Part shown: piece by piece, positions 53,301 through 61,737 of the stretch
Numbering within the stretch: the first letter of the stretch is position 1
Layout: each line of letters begins with the position of its first letter
From: Pyxicephalus adspersus
Taxonomy: Eukaryota > Chordata > Amphibia > Anura > Pyxicephalidae
Assembly (NCBI RefSeq): GCF_032062135.1
Contig: NC_092863.1
Span: 18,500,284 to 18,564,283 of the forward strand
Length of the DNA stretch: 64,000 nt
Reading direction: 5' to 3'
Notes under the pieces: generated by a model
What the model saw: only the letters and a program-made list of their open reading frames with translations
Told to the model about the DNA's origin: nothing
The model's database searches: none
Translations under genes and position numbers: made by a program

Positions 53301-56300
53301 TTGCATAATGAAGGCTTTATCCTTGCTTGCACTTTTGCAGTAAATGACATTACTGGATATCACAGAAAAGAGAAAAGGCAAATATGGTCCTATCACACAT
53401 TTGTAGCCATCACCTCTGACACAGAAGTGTCATCATTTTATTGTTTTATATATTTCACCATTAGGAGCAGTGTGCCATAAACTCTATAATCCTTTTAAAA
53501 GTTTGTGAAACTTTACAAGTAACCCCTAACCCCATTTTTTTATTTGTATAGTGTAAAATGTTCGCTGAAATAGCTTTTGTCCTAACAGAAATTCTTAGGT
53601 CAGATAAGCATTCCTAGACAACACTAGTTGTACTAGATTGTACAACTAATACTTAATGCTTATTTGCAGGTAAAAGTGTACCTAATGCCAGAACCCTGTC
53701 TTTGTTAGGGAGATTTCCTTTCATTTCCTTAATGTATATTGCATTTATTAAAATAATGTACCTGTTCCGACTTACATACAAATTCAACTTAAGAACAAAC
53801 CTGCAGTTCCTATCTCATATGTAACCTGAGGATTATCTGTACTGTAGTTTTCTATAGCAAATTTTCATAGTGGGCTTTAAAATGGTTTTAGTTTTCTGTG
53901 CAGCAGCATACCACTCGATTGTTCAGTTAGGAAGAGCTAGTCAGGGCTACAGTAAGTATATCTAACAAAAAGCTTTTATACTTTATAATAGGGTCATACC
54001 AGGTCTAAATCAGGTCTTTTAGCCAGTTGTCACCAGAACAGATGTCCTTGTTGGAAGATTGGTCCCTTATTGATGTTCAAAAATTTCTTCATGGGACAGC
54101 GGTAGATTTTTGCCAAGATGATAAAGGATATTTGCCTGGGGCTAATGTGTCTGTACACATCTTTAGCTAAACACTGTTAAAAGTAACCTTTAACTTTAAT
54201 AACCCTAAAACAACTTCTGGAATCTTTAGCAACCAACCACATGTCTTGTCTGCCTGCATCTCCCCAGTGTTGTTCCAGCCATGGTATTTCTTATAAAAAA
54301 TATTTCCTGAACGATATGTGCATTCAATATATTCTATGCATGTTAACCACCTTAATATGTGGACATCTAAAAGCCATAAAACTGGTTTTGGGTGCCAACA
54401 TGTGGTGTATGATGTTAGCAGCCCCGGCAGACTCACAGCTGTTGCTTAAGCGATATTTTTGGGGCAGCATTGTTGGCTCAATGGCTAGCACTCTTGCCTT
54501 TGCAGCACTAGGTCCCAGGTTTGAAACTCAGCAAGAACACTATTTAAAAGGAGTTTGTATGTTCTCCCAATGTTTGTGTGGGTTTCCTCCTGGCTTTTCC
54601 CTAAAATTGGCCTTAGACCAGGCATGGGCAAACTACGGCCCGAGGGCTTTTTTATTCGGCCCGCTGAACTCTCTCTCCACTTCAGCGGGTCCGCTGAAGT
54701 AGAGAGAGAGTTTAACTGGCCAGATAAAACGGGCCGCGGTTCACGGCTCTGGCCGGCGCCCCCCCCGAGCAGGGTTAGGAGAAGGACCCCGCTGGGGGGC
54801 CGCACTGCACTGGCCAGAGCCGTGGACCATGTTCCCTGTACAAATGCCCGGGGCGGGGAAGTGGGCGGAACAACCCACCCACTCTCCCATCGCAGGCTTA
54901 GGGGGGTATTTATGCCATCATGACGTCATGTTCAGTTGCGTCATGACGGCATAACCCGGCCCACTCTCCCATCGGCCCGGCCCCTCTTCCAAATTTTATA
55001 TCAGAGTGTGGCCCCTGACTGGAAAAGTTTGCCCACTCTGCCTTAGAGGGTGTAGATGACATCTGACTTTGGTAGAGACAAAGGGTTGTAAGCCCCTTTG
55101 AGGGACCGTTAGTGATAAGAGAGGCCCGTAGTCGTAAGAATTAGGTGCAGGGCCACATGACCGGGTGCTAGGCCTAGCCCAGAGCTTGTAAGGGGTTAAG
55201 AAAAAGGTAGTGTTGCTAGAGGGGGCTGGGCTAGTATGCAACGTGGGGTAGGAGGGGGGGAGTGGCTGGTAAGCAGGGGGAGGTTTGGTAGTAGGTGGTA
55301 GTTATGACAATGGTGTTTATAAGGGATGGGCTAGAAGGTCCGAGCTACCCTGGTCATGACCAAAGCAATGCTATAAAAATACGTAAATAAGTAAATAAAT
55401 TAAAATGATCTAAGTTTGTTCATGTAGGGAAGGGCATATGATCAGGACCACCATAGAGATTATTTTGACGTTCAAGGAAGTGGTTAGGTAACTGGATATT
55501 ACTGGAGTCATCAAATTTAAAATACTGATTTTAAAATGTAATTTAACCTCCTATTGTTAGATTGGTAGCAAGATCCCCTTTATCTAGTCCTTAACACTAA
55601 CTTAACCTTAGAACACCACACTTTATCATTATCTGCATTGTATTTTTTTAAAACAAAGCCCTTTTTCATAAGATAATAGGGATTCACATAGAATTCAGTG
55701 TATTCCTTTTACACGATATACATACCTTTGAGGTCCCTTTGGTGGAGTAATAGAGCCCAGACCTGCGCAGGAAAAAGAAGAAACGCTTCCAGACTTTGCG
55801 CCCACTCTCCTTCATATGTAAATAGCCTTGGATCTCTGGCCAGCTGCCCGAGTTGAGGAAGTTCTGCAAAGGAGAACAATGATCAGATTTCAGCCTTGAT
55901 ACACGTTAATAAGTGATCTTGGATCTGCATACATGCAGCCCAGACTTGTTTCAGATGTCCAGACTCTGTAATTTAAACCCGGCTAGTTGTTGGTTCAACT
56001 TTTTCTGACCTGTACAGTGAGTGTACAGAATGTCCCAGCCATAGTCGGGCTGTCAGCAAGAACCAAAGAGACCAGATCTTCTGCCTAGGAACTTTCCTCA
56101 ACATGGGAGGTCTCATTAATTCCTATACACACCTGTATGAGCTCTGAGTGGGATAGTCCTTTGTGAGCTTCTAAGTTTCCTGCAATCATGTCTTCTGGGA
56201 ATAATGCATACTGGAAAACAAAAACATCATGTTGTTATGGCATATGTTAAGTGTAAAAAGCAAATATATTTTAAGTATTATATTTGGGTTCAATTTTACA

Positions 56301-59300
56301 TTTCTGTCACTGGAGACATTTTACCTTATTTCTTGTTTTCTCATCAGGACAAGAAGTAGTGGCTGACTAAAGGCCACTTACAACATTACAAACATTTACC
56401 GTTTGGTCACACAGTGGCACGTGTTTGTGGTTATTGGGCAGCCAGCTGGCTCCCTTACAGTGGAATTCTCAAAAAATAAAGACACCCTACAGGAGTAAAA
56501 CCCTTGATCCCCTCGCAAACCAAGTCTAGAAAGTTCCGACACCGTCCCACCTTCCTTCTTTTTTCCGGTGAAGGCTGGACAGTAGAGATGCCCGTTTTCT
56601 TCCTTCTTTTTCCAGCTCCTTCCTAAATCACCCGCTCTTCCACAGTGCATGTGTAAGATCAGCACTTCTTTTTCTTTACTTTCAAGAAACGCCTCTCTAC
56701 GCATGCCCAAGATCTGGAGCAGCACGCAGCCTCCTGGGATAATTGACTTATGTATCCCAGGAGGTAGCAGGTATCCCATTCGGTCTTTACTATGGCAGCA
56801 GTAAAAACAGAAAGGGAATGGGTCCTCCCCAAAAATAATAAAAAGAAACTATTTTAAAAACACATTTTTTCATTATATAAAATGTTTAGCTACCCTTTTA
56901 TATAACCTAAAAAAATAAGCTGATAAGTCTGCTTTAATGCCAGCTGATGTGGACAGAAAGCACTTGCTCAACATTTACTCAATTCTTCCTATTTTTTGGG
57001 ATAAAGCTATGGTGGAGTAAGTATTTGCGGCTAACACTAGCTTGAATTGAGGGAACATTGTACTTGATCGTATTTGCTCCTCTTTAGGCCAGTAAATATT
57101 CAATTGAAAAATTTTGTTGTATCTGATGCACTTCTTGTCCTAGGACGACTACACTGCTGTCCATAGATACAGTACAGTAAATGAGGGTTTACATCCTAGG
57201 ACAAAAAGTGTGTTATTAGCAGATTTACCATGTGAAAATAAATTAAAATTGTCTGGAAAAAAAGAAGAAAGCAGTAGCGGATTGTAAGGGCTGGCAAACT
57301 GCAATATAGTACATTTTTGTAAATGGGATAATTTGTAATGTTTCTCACTGGCAGGAAAATATAATACAATGGTATTTCTGAACTTTGAAAAGATAAAAGT
57401 TCCAAAGTTATCACATGATGCAAAAACAAATATTTTTACTGAGTTCAGTAATGCAGAAGAGTATGACCAGAGCATACCTAAATGACAAGAAATGGGGAGT
57501 AACATGTAATTATCTAAATATGCCTGGTCACAACCATCTATCTGCCTCTGTGTCCGCGCTTTGTACTCACTGGTGATCCACGGAATAATTCATACTTGGT
57601 AAAATTCTTTCGAAAAATAAACTTGCTGTCCCCTCCTGCAGGCCACATTGCCTGAACCTCCACCACAGACTCGTGATCTTCAAGGCAACGTTCTGTAAGA
57701 CAGTCCAAGAGAACAGAATGTGTCATGAACAGTAATGGCCATGTCTAGCTAAATTTCCACTGAGTTTGCCAAAGATAACTTTTGATAGGCATTGGGCTTT
57801 AAAGGAAAGAATAGGAATGTAGAGGGAAAGTCTGGAGGAAGAGCAAATCACACCATATTTTTGGAGGGAAAAACAGGTCTTGCATCAAATAGCATCAGTT
57901 AAAATACTATACACACAAACAGCATAAACTATTTCTTTAGCCATTAAATTCCCTCTTGAATTTGTTTTATTGGGTGTAATAAAGATAATATGTATATTTC
58001 TGGACACAGGACTAGATGCTTGTCCCTATGCCATGGATTGGATATAGCTCAAATCTCTGCTTTATCCTCGGCCACTCCTTAGAGTCTTCATTGATTTTAT
58101 TATATAAGTTACATATAACTGTGAATGGGGTAGATTTCAGTTACTTATTTATGTTACTTTTTTATACTGTCTAAAACTAAGAATTCTGGTAACTGCATGT
58201 GATTCTGCATGTAATTTTCTAAAGTGTTATTTAAACAAGAACTTCAGTGTTATTGGTTATCATTTGGGAAAGTATTTGTAATATGCAAGTTGCACTGCCA
58301 GGAGCCAGGAGAACCTTAGGTCTTCCTGCCAGGATCGCCAGAATGGTCGTTCAGATGATGGACGACAAGCACTGTACACACGCAAGATTCTCGTCGGATA
58401 TCAGCCCTGAGTCGATTATCGGACAAGAAGCATTGCACGTGTCTACCTAGCCTTAGCTACATGGAAGAGCAGTTCTTTAAATGATCATAATTTGCCGCAT
58501 GCCAACAGTAACACATTATGAGCTAAGGAAGAATCGGATCTTTTATTGATCAGGGTAATCAATACCAGATGGTTTACTACATGTACAGTGGGAAACCAAT
58601 AAACACCCTTCCTGTATAATTGTTATCATAGATGTTATGATTGTGGAAAAGATAAAAAATGTAGAAACCAGGTGATCGACCACCTTCTCTGCAGTTAAAT
58701 GTCTTTTGAATAGGTCTCCATAAATCTTCCTCACCAAGCCCCAGATGAGGATGTAGCTCCACTAGAGACCAGCTCTCATCGCTCAGGCAGTGTGCCTTCT
58801 CCACCAGCATGTCACACAGATGTCGAGCTGTTGCTCCAGCTGTCACTTCTAATGACCGACACGTTCCATCTTCGCTGTACACCTTCACCATCTGCTCATA
58901 AAGGAACGCACATTTTTTCAGCTTGAGTATTAACCAGCATATCAACAGCACAATTGGCTCAATTGCACTCAAGCCTTTGCTGTGCTAGGTCACAGGTTCA
59001 AATCTCATTTAAGACTTCATCTGCACATCCATTTTCTCCCACATCCCAAAAAACATGCAGTTAGGTTAATTGGCTTTCCCCTTTAAAAATTGTCCTGGTA
59101 ATGACATATGACTATGAAATTAGATCGTGAGATTGAGGGACAGTTACTGATATTACAATGGACTTTGTTAAGTGCAGCATAATATGTTGGCATTATATAA
59201 ATACTGGATAATATTAGTAACATAATTATAACCCATCTGCATACTAATCCTAAAAGGTTTTTTTAAAGAAGAACAGCCTTTGCTGCCTAGAATAACCCTA

Positions 59301-61729
59301 TTATATACCCAGTTCAGTAAATTACAATGAACTGGGAACACAATGGGCCTGATTTATCAAGCGAGCTCGCCGTGCGTCAATACGTGCCGATATACGAGGC
59401 GTGTTTCCGTGAGCCAGAGTTGAGTACAAGTACACCGCCTTCCCTTGCCAGCCGGATTTCCGCTTTGATAAATGAGCAATAATGAGTAAACGAGAGTATT
59501 TCTTTAGAAATTGTTTTGTCAGTTCTCTAAAACAATTGGGCAATTTATTAAACTTTGCTCATTCACAGTGTTTTCCCAACACCAGCATTATCCATGCATG
59601 GCTCCCTCTTTCGCCTTCAGTGCACTAAATACAAATTCCTTTGACTACAGCACTTTGATTTAGAAAAATGACTCACTCAAGGGACATCTTAAAACAAATT
59701 ATACATTTATATTTGGAGACACTTTTAGACCTACTCTTTTTTTTAATTGCAGATCATTCTGTTCATTCCTGCCCTTGGTGTGCCCTATGCATTAAGCAGA
59801 TATGATCAGGAAAGGGCTATAATTTTATGACCCCCAATAAATATAATAAATACATCGGAATAGATCAAACCATTGGAATGAGACCAGTTGGTATACATAG
59901 CGGGACATGTCTTGTAATAAAGCCCAGAATTGTCTTTGGATAAGTTGGCTGCATCTAAGTATTTGAGGATTTACAGATATTTACATATCAGTGATTTTTT
60001 GGCCACCCATAAAATGTGTTTATTTTTTCCCACCTCGGCCCTTTTGTACAGGTGAAGGATTGTGAGTTGAACTTGTATTCTGCTTGAGTAATAATAATTT
60101 CTGGTTATTTTATTGGTGTACTCACGTGGGGACCCCCTTCCAGAGGTGAGCTGCTATTGGGTGTATTGCTGAGAATAGGGGATGAGTTGCAAAGTTCCGG
60201 GAATGGATTAGGGATGTCAGGAAGAGAAGAGGATCGGGACTCTTCATCTCGTAACCTCCTGAAACAAAATAAAGAAAAGAAGAGTGATTTTGAATGTTAC
60301 TTCTGTAAAATAAAAGCATAGAACTAGTTAAAGAGGACATCAAACAGTTCCATTATATATTATGTTTCAGTAAAAAGGTTCTTAAAATGATACAGTTATA
60401 AAGTCCAGTATTATCATAATAGAGACATCATACATACATATGGCAAATATTGTTTAATAATACTTTATTTCATTATCCTAAAACACACACGTTAACAATA
60501 AAAAAAAGTAGCTATAGACAACAGTCTATTACATTGTTTTTATTGTTTTACTCTTAATCTGCTGTTCCTACTGCCAGGCAACTGAGCCATGTGTCCAACA
60601 TCTCTGGTGAGGTGCCAATACTGCCATGGGTCCCAACACCACAATCCACACATTTTTGTTCCTTTATATATCAAGAGGCAGGAAGTTGGGAATTTGTACA
60701 GGTTTTGACATGGAAAATAGGAAGAATCGGGAGGAGCTGTGTATTTCCCTTGGGATCCACTCCATACATTACTCACTTTTACCACTGCGCTCTGTCTATT
60801 ATATACTTTATATTACCCAGCATTAGTTACTCCTGATCTTTGAACTTCATGCATTGCTTGCTCCTGATCTCTGAGTGTGTCACTTACTCCTGACCCCTGC
60901 ATGCTAATGTCTGTTTCCTGCTTTCTGTGCCTTACATACTCCTGACCCCTGCTCTCTGTTATACACTCTACCCAGAATAGAGTAGGCTTATATTTTATTC
61001 CCCATTTTTCTTAAGGTAAGTCTCTACAACTTTTCAGATAGATTTGAAATGTTTTTTTAACCTTTTGTCATTTATGTTACTGTTTTTTTTATGCTAATAC
61101 TACTTAGTATTAGTATAAGTATAGTATTGCTATAATTATACTAATACTAATTCTCATAATGTCAAACACAACAGCTGAGCTTACAATTTTGCTATATACT
61201 TTTTTCAGTCCTATGTATTAGAGTGATGTCATTTAAAATAAATAATTATTGGTTTAATACCATAATGCAAGTCAACTGGTAAGGTTCAGTTACATTTATT
61301 AATAAATGATGTATTTTTCAACAGTAAATTTCAAATATATATTTTTTTTCTAATTGGCAATATAGATTAATAAAAATGGGTTTCCTATAGATGCATTTAA
61401 TGATATGACTAGCAAAGCAAAAAAACTGTTCTTTGTATAAAGATAAGTATTTAAGTATCAGGGTGGGGCTTAGCAATGGTTTAAGTGCATTCAGGCTGAT
61501 TGTGTATACTTTACGTGCGACAATCATTGTTGACTGTCTGTATTATGACTTACCCCCACCTGCCGCTCTGTATTAATAGAGGCTGTGACCTCTTCACATC
61601 TGATGATAGCAGGTCTGCCTTTTCTGGGTGCCCTTTGAGTGGTGTGAGCCCTCGGGTGGTACAGCCTTCTCGCTCGTATGGATTGTCCGGCGCTGGACTA
61701 TGATTACTCTCCAACGCCTCTAAGTCCAT
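42130..61729 (-). CDS. GRB7: GRB7, complete coding region in 14 exons
   Basis: GRB7 is a cytoplasmic adaptor that docks through its SH2 domain on phosphotyrosines of receptors such as ERBB2 and on focal adhesion kinase, and binds Ras-type GTPases and phosphoinositides through its RA and PH domains. Fourteen exons read on the - strand join in frame to 1596 bases, 531 residues plus TAA; human GRB7 has 532. The order is an N-terminal proline-rich part with the family motif [10 protein letters not shown] (about residues 73-82), RA (about 104-187), PH (about 229-338), BPS (about 364-420) and SH2 (about 430-526, with Arg457 in FLVRES). All introns are GT-AG with phases consistent throughout. IKZF3 as convergent neighbour favours GRB7 over GRB10 and GRB14. 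Codon composition is ordinary; no break or frameshift is seen. Confidence 0.96.
42277..44990 (-). other. GRB7 intron 13
   Basis: This 2.7 kb intron carries the nested hAT-type elements at 42453-42786. The rest (42790-44985) is AT-rich unique-looking DNA with no exon signal. Confidence 0.8.
42453..42786. mobile_element. Nested hAT-type MITEs
   Basis: The outer ends are CAGGGGTGTAGTGAGG and GCACCCCTG, flanked by GTCCTAGG (42445-42452) and GTCTTAGG (42787-42794), 7 of 8 matching. Inside, an inverted copy of the family at 2767 and 13314 is seen (GGTGGTCTGCGGTTCTGG through CCCCTTTGAGTGACAC), followed by a second CAGGGGTGTAGTGGGG at 42739. One element has therefore landed in another. Confidence 0.75.
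44991..45084 (-). CDS. GRB7: GRB7 coding exon 13: SH2 core
   Basis: The acceptor on - is CTCCCACAG; the donor is GTATGT. Ninety-four bases complete Gly452 and encode 453-483: [18 protein letters not shown] then [13 protein letters not shown]. Arg457 in FLVRES is the phosphotyrosine-binding arginine of SH2 domains. AG also occurs two bases on, but only the chosen acceptor keeps frame. Confidence 0.97.
46815..46985. repeat. Partial copy of the 48.1 kb dispersed repeat
   Basis: GTAGTGGTGGAAGTGGTGAG, GTTTTAGAAGACAGAAGA, AGCAGAAAGTAAGAGCAAGC and GACCATTCCAGAGAGTTGGG match 48240-48420 closely in the same orientation. Confidence 0.85.
47287..47318. repeat. TAA trinucleotide microsatellite
   Basis: About ten TAA units in a row, inside GRB7 intron 12. 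Confidence 0.95.
47462..47549 (-). CDS. GRB7: GRB7 coding exon 12: start of SH2 (88 bases)
   Basis: The acceptor on - is TTCTTAACAG; the donor is GTAAGA. Residues 423-452: [20 protein letters not shown] then [10 protein letters not shown]. It opens with two bases completing Val423. WYHGRLSR is the conserved SH2 start. The length of 88 equals the segment reported missing in the human Grb7V variant. Confidence 0.96.
47692..47883. repeat. Foldback element in GRB7 intron 11
   Basis: TACACTTTCATCAGTGAACC and AGCAAACCTGGATTGGATC on one side; AGGTTTGCTAGATCACCAAG, GGTTCACTGATGAGAATG and CTTTAATAAATCAGGCCC on the other. The outer end of the left arm is missing. Confidence 0.85.
48090..48720. repeat. 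Long dispersed frog repeat, best copy
   Basis: It starts TTTATATAGCGCCAACATTT and GCAGCGCTGTACATCAAATA, then CAGTGATACAGGAGGAGAGG and AGCTTACAATCTAGGAGG, and continues about 500 bases through GAGCAAGCCAAACAGGAAG and GATTTGAAGGCAAAGCACAG. It lies in GRB7 intron 11 and is non-coding. Truncated copies are at 32268-32405 and 46815-46985. I know it as a common anuran repeat without a sure class. Confidence 0.75.
48754..48814 (-). CDS. GRB7: GRB7 coding exon 11: BPS linker
   Basis: The acceptor on - is GTCTTGCAG; the donor is GTAAGATAA. Sixty-one bases encode 403-422 ([20 protein letters not shown]) plus one base of Val423. Human reads KKTNHRLSLP in the same place. The exon begins with seven A in a row. 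Confidence 0.94.
48815..49336 (-). other. GRB7 intron 10
   Basis: A 522-base intron, AT-rich, with no repeat recognised. Confidence 0.8.
49337..49453 (-). CDS. GRB7: GRB7 coding exon 10: BPS region
   Basis: The acceptor on - is TTCTCACAG; the donor is GTGAGTAC. Residues 364-402: [36 protein letters not shown]. It matches the BPS (between PH and SH2) segment of the family, which binds insulin-type receptors. Phase 0 at both ends. Confidence 0.96.
49454..51064 (-). other. GRB7 intron 9
   Basis: This 1.6 kb intron contains the foldback element 50192-50405. The remainder is AT-rich with no exon. Confidence 0.8.
50192..50405. repeat. Foldback element, full copy, in GRB7 intron 9
   Basis: Left arm: GACCTAATTTATTAAAGCTC, TCCAAGCCTGGAGAGGATA, CCAGCAAATCTGGAATGG. 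Right arm: CTCCATTCCAGGTTTGCAGG, CAGGTTCACTGCTGAAAG, ATACTCTCCAGCCTTGGAGA, ATAAATCAGGCCC. The arms pair over about 95 bases. Confidence 0.9.
51065..51139 (-). CDS. GRB7: GRB7 coding exon 9: after the PH domain
   Basis: The acceptor on - is a T-run then TAG; the donor is GTAACG, a less usual +4 base. Residues 339-363: [34 protein letters not shown] is shared by GRB7, GRB10 and GRB14; the rest is variable linker. Confidence 0.94.
51419..51517 (-). CDS. GRB7: GRB7 coding exon 8: PH domain C-terminal helix
   Basis: The acceptor on - is TTTTTTCCAG; the donor is GTAAGTTT. Residues 306-338: [33 protein letters not shown]. The Trp of the final PH helix is present. Phase 0 at both ends. Confidence 0.97.
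51518..51980 (-). other. GRB7 intron 7
   Basis: A 463-base intron. No repeat or exon is recognised. Confidence 0.8.
51981..52091 (-). CDS. GRB7: GRB7 coding exon 7: PH domain middle
   Basis: The acceptor on - is AATTTTCAG; the donor is GTAAGTGT. Residues 269-305: [37 protein letters not shown]. The human protein has DPRHLQYVADVNESNVY in the same place. Confidence 0.97.
52498..52574. repeat. Foldback element, left-arm fragment
   Basis: GGGCCTGATTTATGAAAG, TTCTCCAAGACTGGAGAAG and GCGATCCAGTAAACCTAAAA match the left arm only. Confidence 0.75.
53765..53850. repeat. Dispersed repeat fragment, TTCCGACTTACATACAAATTC type
   Basis: TTCCGACTTACATACAAAT, TCAACTTAAGAACAAACCT and TATGTAACCTGAGGA belong to a repeat I recall from several vertebrates, probably of DNA-transposon origin. 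The class is not proven here. Confidence 0.45.
54461..55400 (+). repeat. tRNA-like SINE split by a hAT insertion
   Basis: The head GGGGCAGCATTGTTGGCTCA, ATGGCTAGCACTCTTGCC and GGTCCCAGGTTTGAAACTC resembles tRNA A and B boxes. It goes on with GTTTGTATGTTCTCCCAATG and GTGGGTTTCCTCC, then is interrupted at 54611-55048 by the hAT element. It resumes with TTGTAAGCCCCTTTGAGGGA. The far end, with a TATAAAAATACGTAAATAA tail, is uncertain because of a GC-rich stretch in between. Confidence 0.7.
54619..55040. mobile_element. hAT MITE inserted in SINE, with target duplication
   Basis: The ends CAGGCATGGGCAAACTACGG and AAAAGTTTGCCCACTCTG are inverted repeats. The flanks are CCTTAGAC (54611-54618) and CCTTAGAG (55041-55048), 7 of 8 matching, the 8-base size typical of hAT. 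The interior is GC-rich, with CTCTCCCATCGCAGGCTT as in the families at 6.3 and 13.4 kb. It carries no transposase. Confidence 0.85.
55726..55863 (-). CDS. GRB7: GRB7 coding exon 6: PH domain start
   Basis: The acceptor on - is TCCTTTGCAG; the donor is GTATGTAT. Residues 223-268: [46 protein letters not shown]. Basic residues of the PH lipid-facing strands are kept. Phase 0 at both ends. Confidence 0.97.
56133..56210 (-). CDS. GRB7: GRB7 coding exon 5: RA-PH connector
   Basis: The acceptor on - is GTTTTCCAG; the donor is GTGTGTAT. Residues 197-222: [26 protein letters not shown]. It matches the human LFPEKM and AHTGISHEDLIQ segment. Confidence 0.95.
56211..57570 (-). other. GRB7 intron 4
   Basis: A 1.36 kb intron. 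About 56395-56800 is a less AT-rich block with CTCTACGCATGCCCAAGATC and TCCTGGGATAATTGACTTAT, probably a dispersed repeat. The rest is AT-rich. Confidence 0.7.
57571..57692 (-). CDS. GRB7: GRB7 coding exon 4: RA domain C-terminal part
   Basis: The acceptor on - is TGTCTTACAG; the donor is GTGAGTAC. Residues 156-196: [41 protein letters not shown]. The LEDHE-VVEV stretch and KNF-KYELF are family signatures. Confidence 0.97.
57693..58734 (-). other. GRB7 intron 3
   Basis: A 1.04 kb intron. It holds a fragment of the hairpin-headed MITE at 58325-58455 (GCACTGTACACACGCAAG, TCGTCGGATATCAGCC, GAGTCGATTATCGGAC). Confidence 0.75.
58735..58891 (-). CDS. GRB7: GRB7 coding exon 3: RA domain N-terminal part
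   Basis: The acceptor on - is TGAGCAG; the donor is GTGAGG. Residues 104-155 plus one base: [52 protein letters not shown]. The first Met is internal, reading [10 protein letters not shown] where human has PHVVKVYSED. Confidence 0.97.
58892..60125 (-). other. GRB7 intron 2
   Basis: A 1.23 kb intron with the SINE copy at 58931-59215 and a repeat starting GGGCCTGATTTATCAAGCGA near 59344-59475. The rest is AT-rich. Confidence 0.8.
58931..59215 (+). repeat. tRNA-like SINE, nearly full copy
   Basis: AATTGGCTCAATTGCACTCA and GGTCACAGGTTCAAATCTC form the tRNA-like head, with a good B box (GGTTCAAATC). Then come CAGTTAGGTTAATTGGCTTT, GGACTTTGTTAAGTGCAGC and the tail AATATGTTGGCATTATATAA. It lies antisense to GRB7. 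Confidence 0.78.
60126..60258 (-). CDS. GRB7: GRB7 coding exon 2: PNPFPEL motif
   Basis: The acceptor on - is TTTGTTTCAG; the donor is GTGAGTAC. The first base completes Gly59, then [54 protein letters not shown] is the conserved proline motif of the GRB7/10/14 family, a reported docking site in GRB10. Confidence 0.96.
60259..61553 (-). other. GRB7 intron 1 (coding)
   Basis: A 1.3 kb intron. Around 60840-60975 it repeats CTCCTGA(C/T)C-type phrases three or four times, a degenerate short tandem. Nothing else is recognised. Confidence 0.7.
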
Positions 61730-61737
61730 GCTGCCTC
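61554..61737 (-). CDS. GRB7: GRB7 coding exon 1 with start codon
   Basis: The acceptor on - is TTTTTTTCTAG, so at least one non-coding exon lies further upstream. Eight untranslated bases (GAGGCAGC) precede ATG at 61729-61727. Residues 1-58: [53 protein letters not shown], then [14 protein letters not shown] matches human GRB7 exactly. The donor is GTAAGTC. This start gives a 531-residue protein, one less than human. Confidence 0.94.

Larger units (their letters stand above)
52092..55725 (-). other. GRB7 intron 6 (largest)
   Basis: This 3.6 kb intron holds a half foldback copy (52498-52574), a TTCCGACTTACATACAAATTC-type repeat fragment near 53765-53850, and the SINE with its hAT insertion at 54461-55400. 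No coding exon is present. Confidence 0.8.

Noticed and set aside
53193..53480. 95-codon open stretch in GRB7 intron 6
   Set aside because: Hydrophobic AT-rich translation without family resemblance; chance is the simplest reading.
42130..61729. Identity as GRB10 or GRB14
   Set aside because: Total length (531), N-terminal VKRSQPLLI and convergent IKZF3 fit GRB7; the paralogues are longer at the N-terminus or elsewhere placed.
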